From Isoetes taiwanensis (Eukaryota > Streptophyta > Lycopodiopsida > Isoetales > Isoetaceae), in contig JAJEKV010000017.1 in NCBI GenBank assembly GCA_021234155.1, forward strand, positions 7,789,253 to 7,853,252: a stretch of DNA of 64,000 nucleotides, written 5' to 3'. Numbering within the stretch: the stretch's first letter is position 1; each line of letters begins with the position of its first letter. The position numbers and the translations under genes were made by a program. The notes beneath the pieces were generated by a model, which ran no database searches, was not told the DNA's origin, and was given only the letters and a program-made list of their open reading frames with translations. Shown here piece after piece: positions 41,600 through 54,574 of the stretch.

Positions 41600-42571
41600 T
41601 GTTCCTTGTCCTCCTCCACTTATGTTGTACATTGCTTTCTCAGTTTTTAAATTAGACGCCAAGTGAAAAATTACTTTGTAAGATCCATAGTGATCTACTT
41701 GCAATTTTTCCCCTCCCTCGAATCTAGATATTAGACTCGGGATGTCAGTTTGATTGAAAACCCATTTCAATACCTCGTGGGTTTCTTTCTGAACTTTAAA
41801 GAGACCTAACCACCAGGTGTCATCTTCAGATTGACATGAGAACCATTTTTCGGCACGCTTCTTCTCCTCGTCCGTCACCTCTACATCTTTTTTATTATTC
41901 TTGTTGCTCTTTGATTTAGCATGTGCAATTGCATTCTCAATTGCTCTATTCATGATGACAACGGATACCCTCTCATACTTCTCAAACTTGGTTAGTTCCA
42001 TTTCATCCAATTTTTCATCCAACTTCAATTTCACCATTAGTTTCTGTAACTGTTAAGTCATAATATTTGATAAGGAATTGTAAGAGACTAACCAGGTCAA
42101 CCCAAAGATTATTGCGTTCATTCATTCCAACTATATCACAACAATCCTTGCCATTCTTATCTTTTATGGCTATGGCAGGACCAACACATTCAACATGGTG
42201 CATCTCTCCTAATATGGCATACACCATCTTTGTCCTAGTAACCCTTGTATTCTCAACAATTTGTGGACGTGGAGCGAATACTTTTTTTGTACCCATTCTT
42301 TTTAACGCTTCGTGGAATGGCTTGAATAGAGAACGATAACCAAGCCTACTGATGCCTACATCATCACAAACACTATGTACATCTGTCGCTTCTAGCTTCT
42401 TGTAGATCTCTCCTAGTACCATTTCCAATACCATCTTCTTGAGAGAAGAGTTGTAGGGCTGACAAATCATGTCCACTATCTCCCTGTTTGTCGCTAGGTT
42501 CTTCATTACGTAACCAAGATTGCTTCTAGTTTTCCCAGATCTTGATTGGCCTTTTATGAGAGTTTGGTATC

Positions 42572-43740
42572 CTAGGTGGCATGGGAAAAAAGGAGCGGAA
42601 ATATAATGTGGAATGGCTGATAGGAGGCTATTTTAAGACCCCAAATCCGCCTTAATGATAAGTTCAACGTTGTAATATGATCTAGCATTTCAACAAAAAA
42701 TATGCCCCTAGTTAGCAACCATGGCATATCAGAATTTGCTTCAGAGTTCCTTTTTGTATGGAGCCAAGTTGAATGCAGGATACATGGTTGCCGATTAAGA
42801 GTAAACCCATTCTCTTGAAGGAATTGAGGAAGGCTTACCATCAATTCCCAAGGTTTGAAGTTAAGAAATATCTTGCTCATTGACGACAACATGTACAAGT
42901 CATACTACAATGAGAAAAATACAATCATTTATCTAAACACCTTTCATCTAAGTACAGTTTATGGTCAATTCTTGAATATTACATTAAAGGGCTGGCTGAC
43001 AGGGCTACTTAAGGCAGACATCATGCCTAGCTATGTGAGAGTAACCCGATGGATAATGTATATGGCATAGAGTGTCTCAGAAAACTTTAAAGCTGTTGGA
43101 TAGATACAAAAGAAAATTTGATCAAAACATGATTATGTAACATTAGTGCAATAAACAAAACCTTATTATTAAGTTTTGACTTATTTGATACTATTGTTTG
43201 GTGCAACATGGATGCTTGTTTGTGAATACATATTTTCTTTTGACCTACAAATCCAAGAAGATAGCACGAGCGGAATGTCATCACTGTAAAGCTTCCTTTA
43301 GATGTATTTGATGGTGGCAGTAAACCCGTTACTATCGGAACATCATAAACAAGCATTCTGGACAAAACTGATCCTTGGTACAACGACCAACTGATCAACC
43401 TTTACATAGGGTAGGTCCTCAAGCGCTAATTGCTCTTCATTTGAGTCCATTGTCTTGCACTTCAATTGCAGGTGTATGAATCAATTTATGGAGGCACATG
43501 AGATGTTTACTCTCTGTTACTTCTTTGATCCACTCTTCTACTCAATATTGACCTGAAGAAAAAGCAAAATTTGGGGATTCATATCAGATATATATTTTGA
43601 GCCTGTTAATATCTGTTCATTCGTTGGATCTGTGCACCAGGGTTCTGCACAAAACTGTTATCGCCCTTTCCAACCCTCAGTATTATCCCTATCTCATTTA
43701 GAGCTATTATTGTTGGGGTCGACTTTTTTTATCCCTAATC
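42572..43740. other. No gene recognised
   Basis: AT-rich DNA upstream of the transposase-like ORF. Open frames here are short and lack domain character. I did not find a terminal inverted repeat that would close that element. Confidence 0.45.
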
Positions 43741-43747
43741 CTTTATA

Positions 43748-44253
43748 CTAGAAATGTTTGATCAGTTTTTCAGCCTTAACCCATTTGTCTGCCGAGGTGC
43801 TACACCCCCACACTTTAATTCTATAAAGCAGAGCTGGTGTTACTATCATACTTAACATCCTAACTTTCATTCCCCTCCTCTCCTCCCCCCCCCCTCCACA
43901 AGCTATTATATTATGTTGTGCACACAATGATTGCATCCCACAATAATTTTTAATATCCATTTGCCATCTCTCATCCAGCCCTTGTTTCTATGTTCGCTTC
44001 CTATTTTGTGTCCTAGGTACTTGTTCTCTTCTATCTTCCCCACATGTTGTTCAATATATTTGACCTCGTTTTTCTCCTTGCTTTCTCTCCCAAAACTGAC
44101 AATTTTTGTTTTCTCTAGATTTACTACTAATTTTGTTCTCTGACAAAATTCTTCCAACATCCTCATAAGATCCTCCAGACCCTTTTTGTCTACTATCAAT
44201 GAGATCAGATCATCAGCGTACAACATGTTTGGTAATTTGGTCCATCCTATCAA
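43748..44253 (-). pseudogene. LINE reverse-transcriptase fragment, second lineage
   Basis: The reverse strand reads LPNMLYADDLISLIVDKKGL (catalytic YADD present), FCQRTKLVVNLEKTKIVSFG and KYLGHKIGSE, then after a frame break MLSMIVTPALLYRIKVWGCS. This is the palm-thumb part of a non-LTR RT. Motif spacing and sequence differ from copies A-D, so it is another lineage. The 5' end stops where the next, oppositely oriented fragment begins. Confidence 0.85.
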
Positions 44254-44261
44254 TGGTGCAT

Positions 44262-45150
44262 ATCTTTAGCTACCCAGGATGGCTTCATGCAAGGTCTGCC
44301 AATGGACGATGGTTCTCAAGAGGTATGTAATCAATATGCTGATGACACTTTATTGTTCTTAATTGCCGGGGCTGAGAATCTTCATAATGCTAAGCTATTG
44401 CTAGACACATTCTCCTTAGCATCAGGAGTCCTTGTGGGTTGGCAAAGGTGTATTGTTTTGTGGACATTGGACAGTCCCATCCCCCCGTATTCTGGACTAT
44501 CCAGGAAGATTCTTTTGCATGGCAATGCTACGAAGTTGCTTGGTATCCCTGTTGGAATTCACGTCTCCACTTCAGATGCTTGGGATGAAATTATTACAGG
44601 GTTGCAAAAGCACTTATTTTGGTGGAATACAGCTAGACTATCCATGTCCGAAAGGATTACTGTGGCTAAATGTGTTCTTAGTAATACTCATGTCTACATG
44701 GCATCTGCTCTACTAGCTCCTCAGTGTAAGATGAAGGAGATTGTGCATATTGTCAGGAACTTTATTTGGGGTGGAAATGAAACAGAAGCCGTGGTCAGGG
44801 TAGCTTGGGATAAATGCAATAAACCTAAGGCAGGTGGTGGTCTTGGAATGTTGGATTTTCACCTCCAAAGTAAGGTGATGATATCAAAGTTTATTTGGAG
44901 GATTCTCGTTGGTAAGGATGATTCTCCTGGCCTGAGGTTGTTGTTGCAATCGATTCAACATTCTCTTCTATTTCATAAGGCCACCATTAAGCCTCTCCTT
45001 CCTTGGGCATTGCTTTATCATATACATCCGTTTCCTAACGCTTCTCCCTTTCTAAAGGGGTTGCTTGCTGCTTGCGACACTGTCAGGTCTCTTTTTCATT
45101 TCAATCCTGAGGCGTGTCTTCAGTTGTCTACTCCACAAGGATCTGGATAA
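44262..45150 (+). pseudogene. LINE reverse-transcriptase C-terminal fragment (L1-like)
   Basis: An open frame of about 287 codons starts in the RT palm (VCNQYADDTLLFL) and runs through the thumb and connection. Landmarks are LDTFSLASGVLVGW, KLLGIPVGIH, RLSMSERITVAKCVLSN, IVRNFIWGG and KPKAGGGLGMLDFHLQSK, the region preceding a zf-RVT domain. It is 5'-truncated, and the RNase H-like end is missing. It meets the reverse-strand fragment at about 44255, head to head. Confidence 0.85.
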
Positions 45151-45980
45151 AGCTTTTATGTTTGATTTATGTATTTTAGTAGACTTGTACTAGTCAAGAG
45201 CAAAAGGTACAACGGGTAAAGGGTGAAGAGCAAAAAAAATACTCCACTACCTTTTGGCCCTTGTACTTTATCGAGCCTATTGCTAATGTGTACATGTTTG
45301 GCTGCAAGTACATGGTATTTCTCCCCCCTTTATACTTGATTTGCTGTTATGATGTGTTATAGTCCAAAGGGGTGCATGGATCAAAGGAAAAAAGCATGAT
45401 GGAGTAGACAACCTGCTCATACAAATGTAATAACCGTTTTTGGAGACATTGGATGACAAGCTATCAAACAAATATATGTATTTGATTTTAATAGTGTAGC
45501 TCAAAAGAAATAGATGTAAAATTTATGGTTCTAACATGTGGCAATGAGCATGTTCTCGTTTGAAACACTTGTAAATTATATAGCTTTTGAAAATATACAG
45601 GTACATCTGCTTCAAGTTTAAGAATTTGTATGTTTAAGAATGCATTCTGGTCAAAAATAGATGAACATAATATAAGCTTGAACAAGAGTTTTGCACAATG
45701 ACTTGGAAACAAGTAATATGTAGTATAATACTTTACGGAGAAATAACAAAAGTTGTTATATACTCGAAGTTTGGAAATAATGGATAGAAATATCTGTTGT
45801 CTTAAAGTATGTTCTATTTAAGGCAATAAGGTAATAAAGTACAGATAAACATATAGATATCATTGGCTGCTGTTAGAACTCCAGTTTATTGTCCAAAGGA
45901 AGAAAATTTTTGGTTAAAAAGAGCTATAATAGAAGGAATAAAAATAACCGATGTTTGAAAATAAGAATAACATATTATGA
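45151..45980. other. No gene recognised
   Basis: AT-rich sequence with no convincing ORF. It may be LINE 3' UTR from the preceding fragment. Confidence 0.4.
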
Positions 45981-45984
45981 ACAT

Positions 45985-45986
<2 letters not shown>

Positions 45987-46019
<33 letters not shown>

Positions 46020-46170
46020 AAGTCAAGAGTCTGTATATTCATAAGATAAAACGTTTACATATATACAGTTGAGCCTAGAGCTGCTACCACTTCTCCGATC
46101 CATGATAGCAGTTAGACTCGGGCCTAGTACTATTAGTCTCTCTCAACCTCTTCTCCATAGGATACATTAT
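45987..46170 (-). mobile_element. LINE 3' terminus with poly(A), reverse strand
   Basis: A run of 32 T (45987-46018) is the poly(A) tail of a reverse-strand retroposon. The preceding sequence on that strand (TATGAATATACAGACTCTTG just before the tail) has the look of plant L1 3' ends. The length of the 5'-truncated copy is uncertain. Confidence 0.6.
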
Positions 46171-46299
46171 CAAAGACCTGTTGCTTCAGATATAATCCTT
46201 GTCAATTTTATACTCCATTTCATCTTTAAAAAACCCATTCCATACAATGTCATGAAAACATTATTTCTACGTACTGATCAAGTGTTTACGTAACATAAG

Positions 46300-47690
46300 T
46301 TGTACATGATGTGGTAGATCAAATGTCTTCGTCCACATTGTCAACTGCAATGCACAATATCATCCATGTTTCTCCGTACAATTCATACATTTGATCCCAT
46401 ATGCCAAAGTAGAAATCTTACTTTAAGTTCCTCTCCATGTACATTGCAATTCATGTACAACTAGATTGCCAAAGCATTTTGGTCTTTCGATATTGTATAG
46501 TTTGATTTCCCACCTAGACTAAAAGGATCTTTTTCTAATTTAATGGATTTGATATTTTTAAGTAATTTTCCAGTATTTTCTTAAAAAATCAAATTTTGTT
46601 AACTTTCATCTGGGGAGCTTTGTGCACGCAAATGTCCCCATAATATACCATAATTAAGCCCTTAGGAACAACACAACTTTCATGGAAATCTAGGAACCAT
46701 TTTCTTTTTATTTTAATAAAATCTGAACTTGAGTAACATAGCTTTAATGCGGAGAGATTCACCTTGCGCTCTCCAATCTACTAGGTGAAATAAAATGCAT
46801 ATGTGCAAACAATCAAATAGCTTTGAGGAATGCAATTGGAGAAATCCGAAATGCGAGTGGAGAAATCCCAAAATGCAATTGGAGAAATTCATGTGGCAAG
46901 ATAAAGCTTGTAACATTCGGAGTATAGTCCAACAAACAACTAACTTTTGGAATAATGAGGCTTCCTACTAGGCTTATATTTCAAGACTGGAAGCAAGTAG
47001 TACAGAATGATGACATCCATCTAGAGTTTGACAACGTATAAAGATCATTTGATAAAACTTGGGGATGGATGGTTAAAATGGTCCCAATTGTAATGCAATA
47101 AAGCACATGAGAGGCCACTAAAAGTGCCATAAGTAGGCGAGGCTTTAGTATTTCAACTAAGAACACTTGATGAAAATAATGAGCCGATAGGACGGAACCA
47201 ATAGCTCAAAATAATGATATCCATTGAACTGCCAAGTTCTGCATGGAAATAGATAAATGTTACTTGTTGATGTAGGCCCGGTCGCATGCAAACTCCATAA
47301 ACATGATAGAGATAAGAAAAGGATGGATATAACCTACCAACTTTGCAAAGAATTTGCCAAGACATCATATTTTTAACGTAAATTATTTTGAGGACGAAGT
47401 GGCCGCATAAACTTTTTTTTAATTGGGGCATAACCCAGGTTATGTATCGTGCACCTTAGTTCTCCACCCACGAAGGCATGTGCAAATTGGTGTTCTCACT
47501 TTGGTAACTAAATAAATAAATAGCTCACCAAATACGAAATATTAAGAATTGCAATGTAATCCATTGTCAATTCAACGGGACCATTCAATTAAAATACTCA
47601 TAAATGTAACGTGCACACGAAGAGCAAAACATCATGCAAATTGGTAGTATAAATTTAATTCATATAATTCTGTACAATGCTTCATTTTTC
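46300..47690. other. Intergenic, 3' side of kinesin gene
   Basis: AT-rich DNA. A short tandem repeat around AATGCaATTGGAGAAATyC occurs three times at about 46830-46890. No gene is recognised. Confidence 0.5.
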
Positions 47691-50298
47691 TCATGACAAG
47701 AAGTTACTATTCAAACTCAATCTTCTCTGGGCTTTTCTTTTACAATCCAAGTTGAAAGAACCACAACTTTTATCAAAGTTGTGGTGCTTAGAATTCACCA
47801 TCAAATTTTCCTTGAGGCTGTCAGAAACAGGGGTTGCAATCTCCTTCTGATCATGGTGCTTGAATTGAGCAGGGAATGAGTGCCTTTTTGGCAAGGACAA
47901 GGATGCCTGTTGTGTGTTATAGGCATTCTCTTTTAAATCAAGCTTTTCATCCAGATGATGAGGAGGATGCATGTTTGTCCAGTTTGAATCTGCAAGCTTG
48001 AGTCTGTTCTTTTTTTCTGCGCAGCAAGGCGAAGATACGGGTTCGGAGGCATCAGTGCATTGTTTAACCTTGCTTCTGCTGCTCACTGTTGGTGCCATGA
48101 ATCTTGGAAGAGTATCAGGATCATGGCTGATCCTGTCACATATTGCTTCCTTTGCCACTCTCACACTTTCTAACTTCTTTGGATCTGCAGCCACAGCTGC
48201 TACTTCCACATGCATTTTTCCTCCTCCATTCATAAGCTTTTGTATCTCTACACTCAGAGCCTGGCATTCTTCCTCACTGCCCTGTAGCATCTGAGCAATG
48301 TCATGCTCATTTATTTCTTTATCCTGAATCCTCACAACCAATGAAATCATAAGCACAAGGGCTTTGCATAGTTCATCAAAAATTTAAGAAATTTCATTTT
48401 ACTTGATGGTCTTCAATTTGAAGATTTGAACTGGAAGCCCGGGATGCAAATCCAAGCGAGCAGATCGTCTCTCCCAAATCCTTCTCTTTCAAGCTGATAT
48501 GAGCCAAAAAAAGTGCTCTAGATTCACCCCCTGCAAAACCCAAAATGAAGCAATCAAATTTCACATCAAACAGTTCTTTATAGCAACTTATGAGGAGACT
48601 TTGGATTACCAAAGCAATCTCTGATGACTTGGGTAAGTTTACTGTTCCTGTATGAGAAAAAACAACAGCTTAATTCCTTAAAGACTTGAAAAAACAAGAA
48701 CAGTGAAAAACAAAGGGGAAATTTACCTGTAGGGGATGTGCATTTGCTTCTTATTTAAGGCACTAATCACATCAGCAAGAGCAGATAAAGAAACGTTAAT
48801 GGCTTTGCCCTCTTCCAGAGTTTTTCCCCAAGCTTTACTCTTGAAGAGGCGTTCACTGCCGCCCAGATCAATCAGCCAAATCTTTGCACTGCTCGTGTCC
48901 CCAGTTCTGGCATTTTGCTGGGTAATCCTTATCCTAACCAGGCTATAACAAAAAAAAGCCAGCATTAATGAAAACAGTAGTTGAAGCAGTACGAAAGGAT
49001 TTAAGCTAGGGTTTTAATGCATTTCAGACCAATGAGATCGGCTTGAAGTGTCGTTTGAGGTAGTCAGAGAGGTGGTTCTAGAGCGTGTTCCTTTCCTGTA
49101 AAGCTTCATTGCTTCAGAAAAATCTTGGGCAATAACTTCTGTCAGGTTCTCGATTTCGACATGATCCGAGACACCCAGCTGGATGGAAAGGCTGCACAAA
49201 AATTTGAAGCACCCAATTGGCCGGAATCGAGGATCAGGGTATGCTTGCCAGAAGCAGAAACTTTTCTTTTTGTTTACCTTTTATGAGGTTCGGCGGGTCT
49301 GGTGGGCTTGCAGACAAGCAGGTCGCGCAGGGATGCCTTGTAAATCTCGAGCATGCTCAAAGCAAAGGTATATTTGATGTGGGTATTGTGGCAGCACTCA
49401 CGGAAAAGGTGTCTCAGAGTTCGGGGGACTACTCCAGGGCTTGATTTCGTCCCTTCCTGTGCAAATTCATCCATGCATGTCATTCTTTAATCTGGGTTCG
49501 GATTTCTTCTTCAGCTTCCTTACCATCGTATATGTTTTGCCCGTTCCGGTCTGCCCATATGCCAGAATGCAAACATTATGCCCTTCCACTGCCCAATCAA
49601 TCACTGGCTCCAGCTCTGCAAAAACTTCCTCTGCAATAATGCAAACCCAACTCTGTTTTCTTGCGCTAATATGTCCCATTCTTTTCAGCAAATTTGAGAC
49701 CAGATTTTTAGATGATTACCTTGTGAAGATGCCGGTCCATATACATGATCAAATTTGAAGAGCTTTTCTTCTGCTAAACATGTTACTTGAATCTCATTTC
49801 TGGAGAGCTTGACAAGAGACAAGGATTCATCTGCCTCGCCCTCTTCCAGAGGTTTTACTCTACAAAATGCTCTTATATTTCCTGAGAACCGTTAAGAAAA
49901 CTAGACTTGAGCTTAAGAAAGGGGCAAAGAAACCAAGAAATGAACTCATGCTTACCTCTAAGGTTGATCAGACGAGTTAGAAGACGGCGAGTCATGTTGG
50001 AAACGGTATAAGCAGCCCGGAGAATGGAAGCCTCGTCTACAAACAACCCACATCGTATTTTCTGAGACTGCACAAAAACTTGAACATCAAACAATGGCGA
50101 AAGCAAACCTTCGGTAGATCTCTTCAAGATTGTTTCCCGTTTATCAGACTCGCCTTGGGAGGAATTTATGCCCTCGATCACTAGCTTAACCGATGCATTC
50201 AAAGTTAGAGCGAAGCTTTTGCTATTGCTGTTCCATTTGAAAGGCTTAACAAAGAATCGATCAGTCTTTCCAGCTCTGCTTTGGGTTATTTCCATCAT
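47691..50298 (-). CDS. Kinesin-14-type motor protein, 9 exons, 655 aa
   Basis: An ATP-driven microtubule motor. Exons (reverse strand): 50298-49956, 49881-49720, 49630-49524, 49456-49278, 49191-49030, 48942-48727, 48647-48610, 48530-48403 and 48323-47691. All are GT-AG with agreeing phases. Residues 1-114 form an N-terminal domain. The motor begins at about 115 ([13 protein letters not shown]), with the P-loop GQTGTGKT (194-201), switch I SSRSH (313-317), switch II DLGGSE (343-348), then [15 protein letters not shown] and [11 protein letters not shown]. After it come [20 protein letters not shown] and a Ser/Lys-rich tail to 655. The LGGSER switch II and the motor order resemble the plant KIN-14 group that has a short N-terminal region. 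The subgroup is inferred. The start is the first ATG of a double-Met. Confidence 0.93.
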
Positions 50299-51555
50299 GC
50301 ACAGCTCAAGAAGAGATCAGGTATGAATTGGGCTGTCGGATCATTGACTAAAATCAAGAAAAAATGACCCAGAGCCAGAGAAAGAATTCAAAGCATCTTC
50401 GCCCAAGTGCAGACGACAAGCTTGAGGGCTAGGCAAGAGACAAAATGAGCACAGAGAAGACTATTCGACCATATCCGACAGGGTAAAGAACAGGGCAAGC
50501 TCTTTTATGTGCTAAAGGCACGAAATAAACACGCCCCAATTTGCAAACAAAGCATGGGTGGACAGAAACCGAGACGGAAGCTTTGATTCTGAGAATTAAG
50601 GACTGGGTTTATTTTTTGTGTCTGAGAACAGACCGGACCGGATCAATGGCTACTGCAGATAGAAAATCAAAAGCGAAAAACAGAGCAAAAAAAGGAAAAA
50701 AACTGCCCAAAAAATTTGCCACTGCCATGATTGTATGCTGATATACGAGCCACGTTTGGGAAGCTTTTACGACGTTACTTAGTTCGGGAATCCAAGGGTG
50801 AATGACGTTGTTGTCGGATTGATGGGGATGCATTAAGCCAGAAGAAGTGAGATTTTTTACCTCTGACAGTCTTAACGCCGTGGTTGATACCGTTTCCCTG
50901 TATACGCCTCGCTCTGTGTCGTGGTTGATACCGGCGCCCATATCAGCCTTTCCTCACGTTGCTTTCCACGTTTGGTTCCTTGTCTCTTTCTGTTAAACCT
51001 TGATCTTTTGTGCCACATCTGAAGGTATTATCACCCTCTTTGGAAATTTGTCCAAAATATCAATATTTGGACTGGATAAATAGGCAAAATATTCTTATCA
51101 TTCTTGTTGGTTGCTAGCAACGTAATTGGCTTTTGTGTAATTGGTATGTTGTAAAAATTGCTTATTCTCGTGCTCTTTGTTAGATATATGGCCCATGAAG
51201 TGTTTTTGTTGGAATTTTTGGTATAGCATATGGATTAAGGGTCCATGTCATAGATGTTAAGAACTATATCGTGCTCGATATTATCCACACCATTACATAA
51301 CATGCCTTTAGGCTCTAACCTTTGTGAACTATTTAAAGTTGCTCATCTTAAACCCCACAGCTTGTGCACGAGATGAATACAAAATGTTCCTCTTTTTCTT
51401 TTAAAAAGATGATATTTCTATGTGGCATGACATAAAAATTGCTTCTTGTTCTTGATCAGAAATAAGCTAGACGTGCAATTTATTACAAATAAAGAAAATC
51501 TAGCTCGTCCTTTTAAATGCAGCAGATCAATGTTCCGAGAGGAGATGCACTGGAA
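50299..51555. other. Kinesin upstream region
   Basis: Probable promoter and 5' UTR of the kinesin gene (reverse strand), then AT-rich DNA. An open frame at about 50541-50741 is Lys-rich without domain character and is probably spurious. Confidence 0.5.
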
Positions 51556-51559
51556 GACC

Positions 51560-53430
51560 ATCATGCACATTTTCCTTGATTAAGGATCATTGCAAAGAGG
51601 TTAATTGACAAGTATATTGCAGAATATCAAAGGCAAATGTATTACCTCCTTTATTATCACCCCATAACATTTTGGAGGAGAGTATTACACAAACCCATGC
51701 AGTCTCTTGGCAACATCTGTTCAGATTACATTAGTGGGTACAATATTTGATGCAATTTTATGATCATAACATGGTCCAAAATGCTATGCAAAAACAAACT
51801 AGCCCCGCATTGACTATAGCAGAGGCAGATGTCACCCAGAGCTTGGAACACCTCGCAAATGACAAGATAGCGAATCTAGATGGCATACGGCAGAGCTATT
51901 GAAGTATGGTGGACCTTAGATTGTCCCAGTCCTGACTGGTCTATTATAGGGCTCTCCAAAAGGGCTTCCTTTCTCAATGGACCATCACCAAAGTAGTTCT
52001 AATACATAAAGTAGGCGATAAAAACTGTCAGGCCAATTATCACACAATCATGATCAGTTCTTTGTTGACAAAACTGTTCGCTGGATTTCTCGAACAACAG
52101 TTGACAACATGATAGAGGGAATATAGGTGCATGCACTTGGATAGGCAGGTCTCAGGCCTAAGCATTCCACCATTTATCACATTTTTCCATTGCACAGCCA
52201 GATAGAGAGCAACAGAAATAAACGATAAGATCTGAACTGCAGCTTCATAGACTTTACAAAGGCTTTCAACATTGTTCCTAGGGAGAGGACGTGGGAGAGA
52301 TTACTGCAGCTAGAGTTGCTCAAGAACTACAACATGCAATATATAGGCTGTATAAAATAGCCTCAACTCAATGTTGCCATCATGCCATGTGTATCAACAT
52401 TATGCCCCAAGGATATCCACTCTCTCCCACCTTATTTGGCCTATATATCGATCAGGACTAGCTTCCGCAACATGAGGGGCTTGGCTTGTTCATCACATCA
52501 TTAAGCAGCTGATATATGGAAATGATATAGATCTATTAGTTCACACTCCAACAAGTATGTACAGCATCTGGATGCACTGAGTACTTTCTGTTAGGCCACT
52601 AAAATGCGAGTCAATTTGACAAAGACCAAGGCACTTCGAATATCATCCTTTAGGCACCATAGACAACCTCACTTCATTTACCAGGATCATAATATAGAAG
52701 TGGTATAAATATAAAACTATTTTGGAGTGGAGTTCACTACCACCACGTACTAGGATATATCTATCCAACAATGAGCAATGGTGGTAGGTTGCAAAGCTCT
52801 CTATGCCATGCAGAACAATTGCCATAAAGCAGAGCTTTACAATTGTTCCCTATCAGGCACACTTGTTCAGGATTTTTGTAGAACCAGTTCTTTTCTATGG
52901 AGTGAAAGTATGGGGCCAGTGATATCACTTGCCACTTGGGAAATTTGGAACGCATCTAGAAGACCTTTTTTACTCGGGCTCTTGGAGTCAAATCCATGGT
53001 TCTATATCCAATTCTTCTACAAGAGATACAATTTTTTTCTCAACAACGTGTAGGTTTGGAACGTCACATACTCTATTGCCAGAAGGTGATAAAGGGAAAT
53101 ATCCCACTTCTAAACCTCACCTACATAGTGATCATGGGTCCACAACGTCTTAAAGTCTGTTGGAAGAAGAAACCAACAGACTTAGTCTTTAAATAGGACA
53201 TGCAAGAACATGGATGTATACATGTTCAGAACTATGAAGATCAACTCAATTGAATTAATATCTCGATACATACTTTCTTGGCAAGCTTTTTTGGGATGCC
53301 AATGCTTTGGAACTGGTCAAGACATCACACTACAAAAACCAGAATACTCTCACACTGGTCCATCTTTTCATTGCGTCAAAGTCTGCTTTTCCAGTTCGCG
53401 AATCCCATGATTTCTTTTGATTCGATTTCT
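51560..53430 (+). pseudogene. LINE remnant, same lineage as copies A and B (copy C)
   Basis: Decayed forward-strand non-LTR element. About 51610-51680 reads EYQRQMYYLLYYHPITFWRR (endonuclease-RT linker). About 51890-52110 matches the RT start of copy A (AELLKYGGP, SQWTITKVVLIHKVGD, NYHTIMISSLLTKL). About 52400-52460 holds YPLSPTLFGLYIDQD. The 52770-53200 part (ALYAMQNNCHKAELYN, FCRTSSFLWS in another frame) aligns with the 3' ORF tail of copy D. Multiple stops and frameshifts are present. Confidence 0.8.
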
Positions 53431-54570
53431 GCATTGCTCTCATTTTTTCCATGTGATGCTTAGCATCCGTTTGGATTCAATTTTAACTTTTGTGTTCGGG
53501 TCTTATTTCCTAAAACAAACATTTGATTCTAGAGTGGTATGCGAATTTCTTGATTCTCAATTACTCCATTTCTAACCGTTGATAAATCTCTGATATTGAA
53601 ATATACCTGCCAGATTATTAATAAATTGATGACAAAGAATGGCACCTTCGAGGCTGCGGATTATAGATCTAGAGGGACACCCTTCATCATAGTATTCGAG
53701 TTTGAATAAATAAGTGTTGCTAACTCCCCCCAATATTTCAGTTTGGATTGTACCTACATTTCAGATTCCCCTACTCTAACTTGAAGTCTCTATATGTGAA
53801 GATGCTCAGACTTGCTCACACTCATTTCCATTACGTTGCCCTCCTACTCTCATTTCTATTATGTTGCCCTCCCACTTGAACTTGGCCCCTTCATGAGGGT
53901 TGGCTTAGCCCCTTCATGAGGGCAACCCTTTGTGCGCCCAACCCAAGCCTTTGTTCCTAGGGAAATATTGCCCTAGATAAATCACGAGCAAGAGAGTAGC
54001 ATATCCAAAGTACATAGCAGGGGTAATTGATTTTTGGATCAGCTTACAAGTTGGCAGCCTGGGAGGGTGAAGGGGTAATTGATTTTTGGATCAGCTTACA
54101 GGTTGGCAGCCTGGGAGGGTGAAGAGAACCTCAATTGTTTTGTTTGGAATCACATTTGCATTTCAAGGTAAGATTTGCGAGTAGCACAAAATCTCTATAT
54201 TGATTTTGATGTTTCATTCTGGCTTGATTGTCTATATTTCAGGTGCATGCATGTAAAACATTTTTACTATACATGCACGTATAAAGAGAGCACCAATTTT
54301 AAGATAAAGAAAGCTGGAAAATAAAAGATCTGCTGGTTTCCAGAGATAACCAAAAAATTATTCAGTTTGTACTGGATTGGCTTTCTCGCTTTTCAAATAG
54401 TTACTTGGATTCAGCGAAGCAGCCTCCATGCTGCAACTTGGCGCAGCCTGAGAGACATGGATGAGTGCAGTTGCAGAGTAAAAGAAAATTCCACGAGGAC
54501 CATTTGCATAGTATTTCAGCTGAAGATATCACAATAAGATCTGGCTAATCGGATCTTGGCTTTCCAACTA
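53431..54570. other. No gene recognised
   Basis: AT-rich DNA with local duplications only (see 54020). A repeated phrase around CCCCTTCATGAGGG occurs at about 53885-53925. Confidence 0.45.
54020..54123 (+). repeat. 52-bp tandem duplication
   Basis: A unit starting GGGGTAATTGATTTTTGGAT at 54020 is repeated at 54072 with a single difference (AAG versus AGG). Confidence 0.92.
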
Positions 54571-54574
54571 ATGT

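Larger units (their letters stand above)
34120..42571 (-). pseudogene. Transposase-like ORF of unknown family, split by gypsy element 2
   Basis: The reverse strand reads as one protein of about 650 residues once gypsy 2 is removed. The right part (42571-41600) has GYQTLIKGQSRSGKTRSN, a DVHSVCDDVGISRLGYRSLF block, GEMHHVECVGPAIAIKDKNG, and after a frame change KLDEMELTKFEKYERVSVVI and MYNISGGGQGT. The left part (35160-34120) continues in frame as CKSCLYCNHARKSSTGK (a C-x2-C-x2-C cluster), IPLERVHICTLHGFVRIID and, after several stops, a terminal block YGSLAVWSAQGMEKLHKQAK with GGG and RQMTEWFYRRAM. The terminal block (xYGxLxxxSxQGxEKxxxxxK) resembles large ORFs of uncharacterised eukaryotic transposons. 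No catalytic triad can be assigned by eye. Confidence 0.5.

Noticed and set aside
50541-50741. Small Lys-rich frame upstream of the kinesin
   Set aside because: No start context, domain or paralogue. It lies in the probable promoter.
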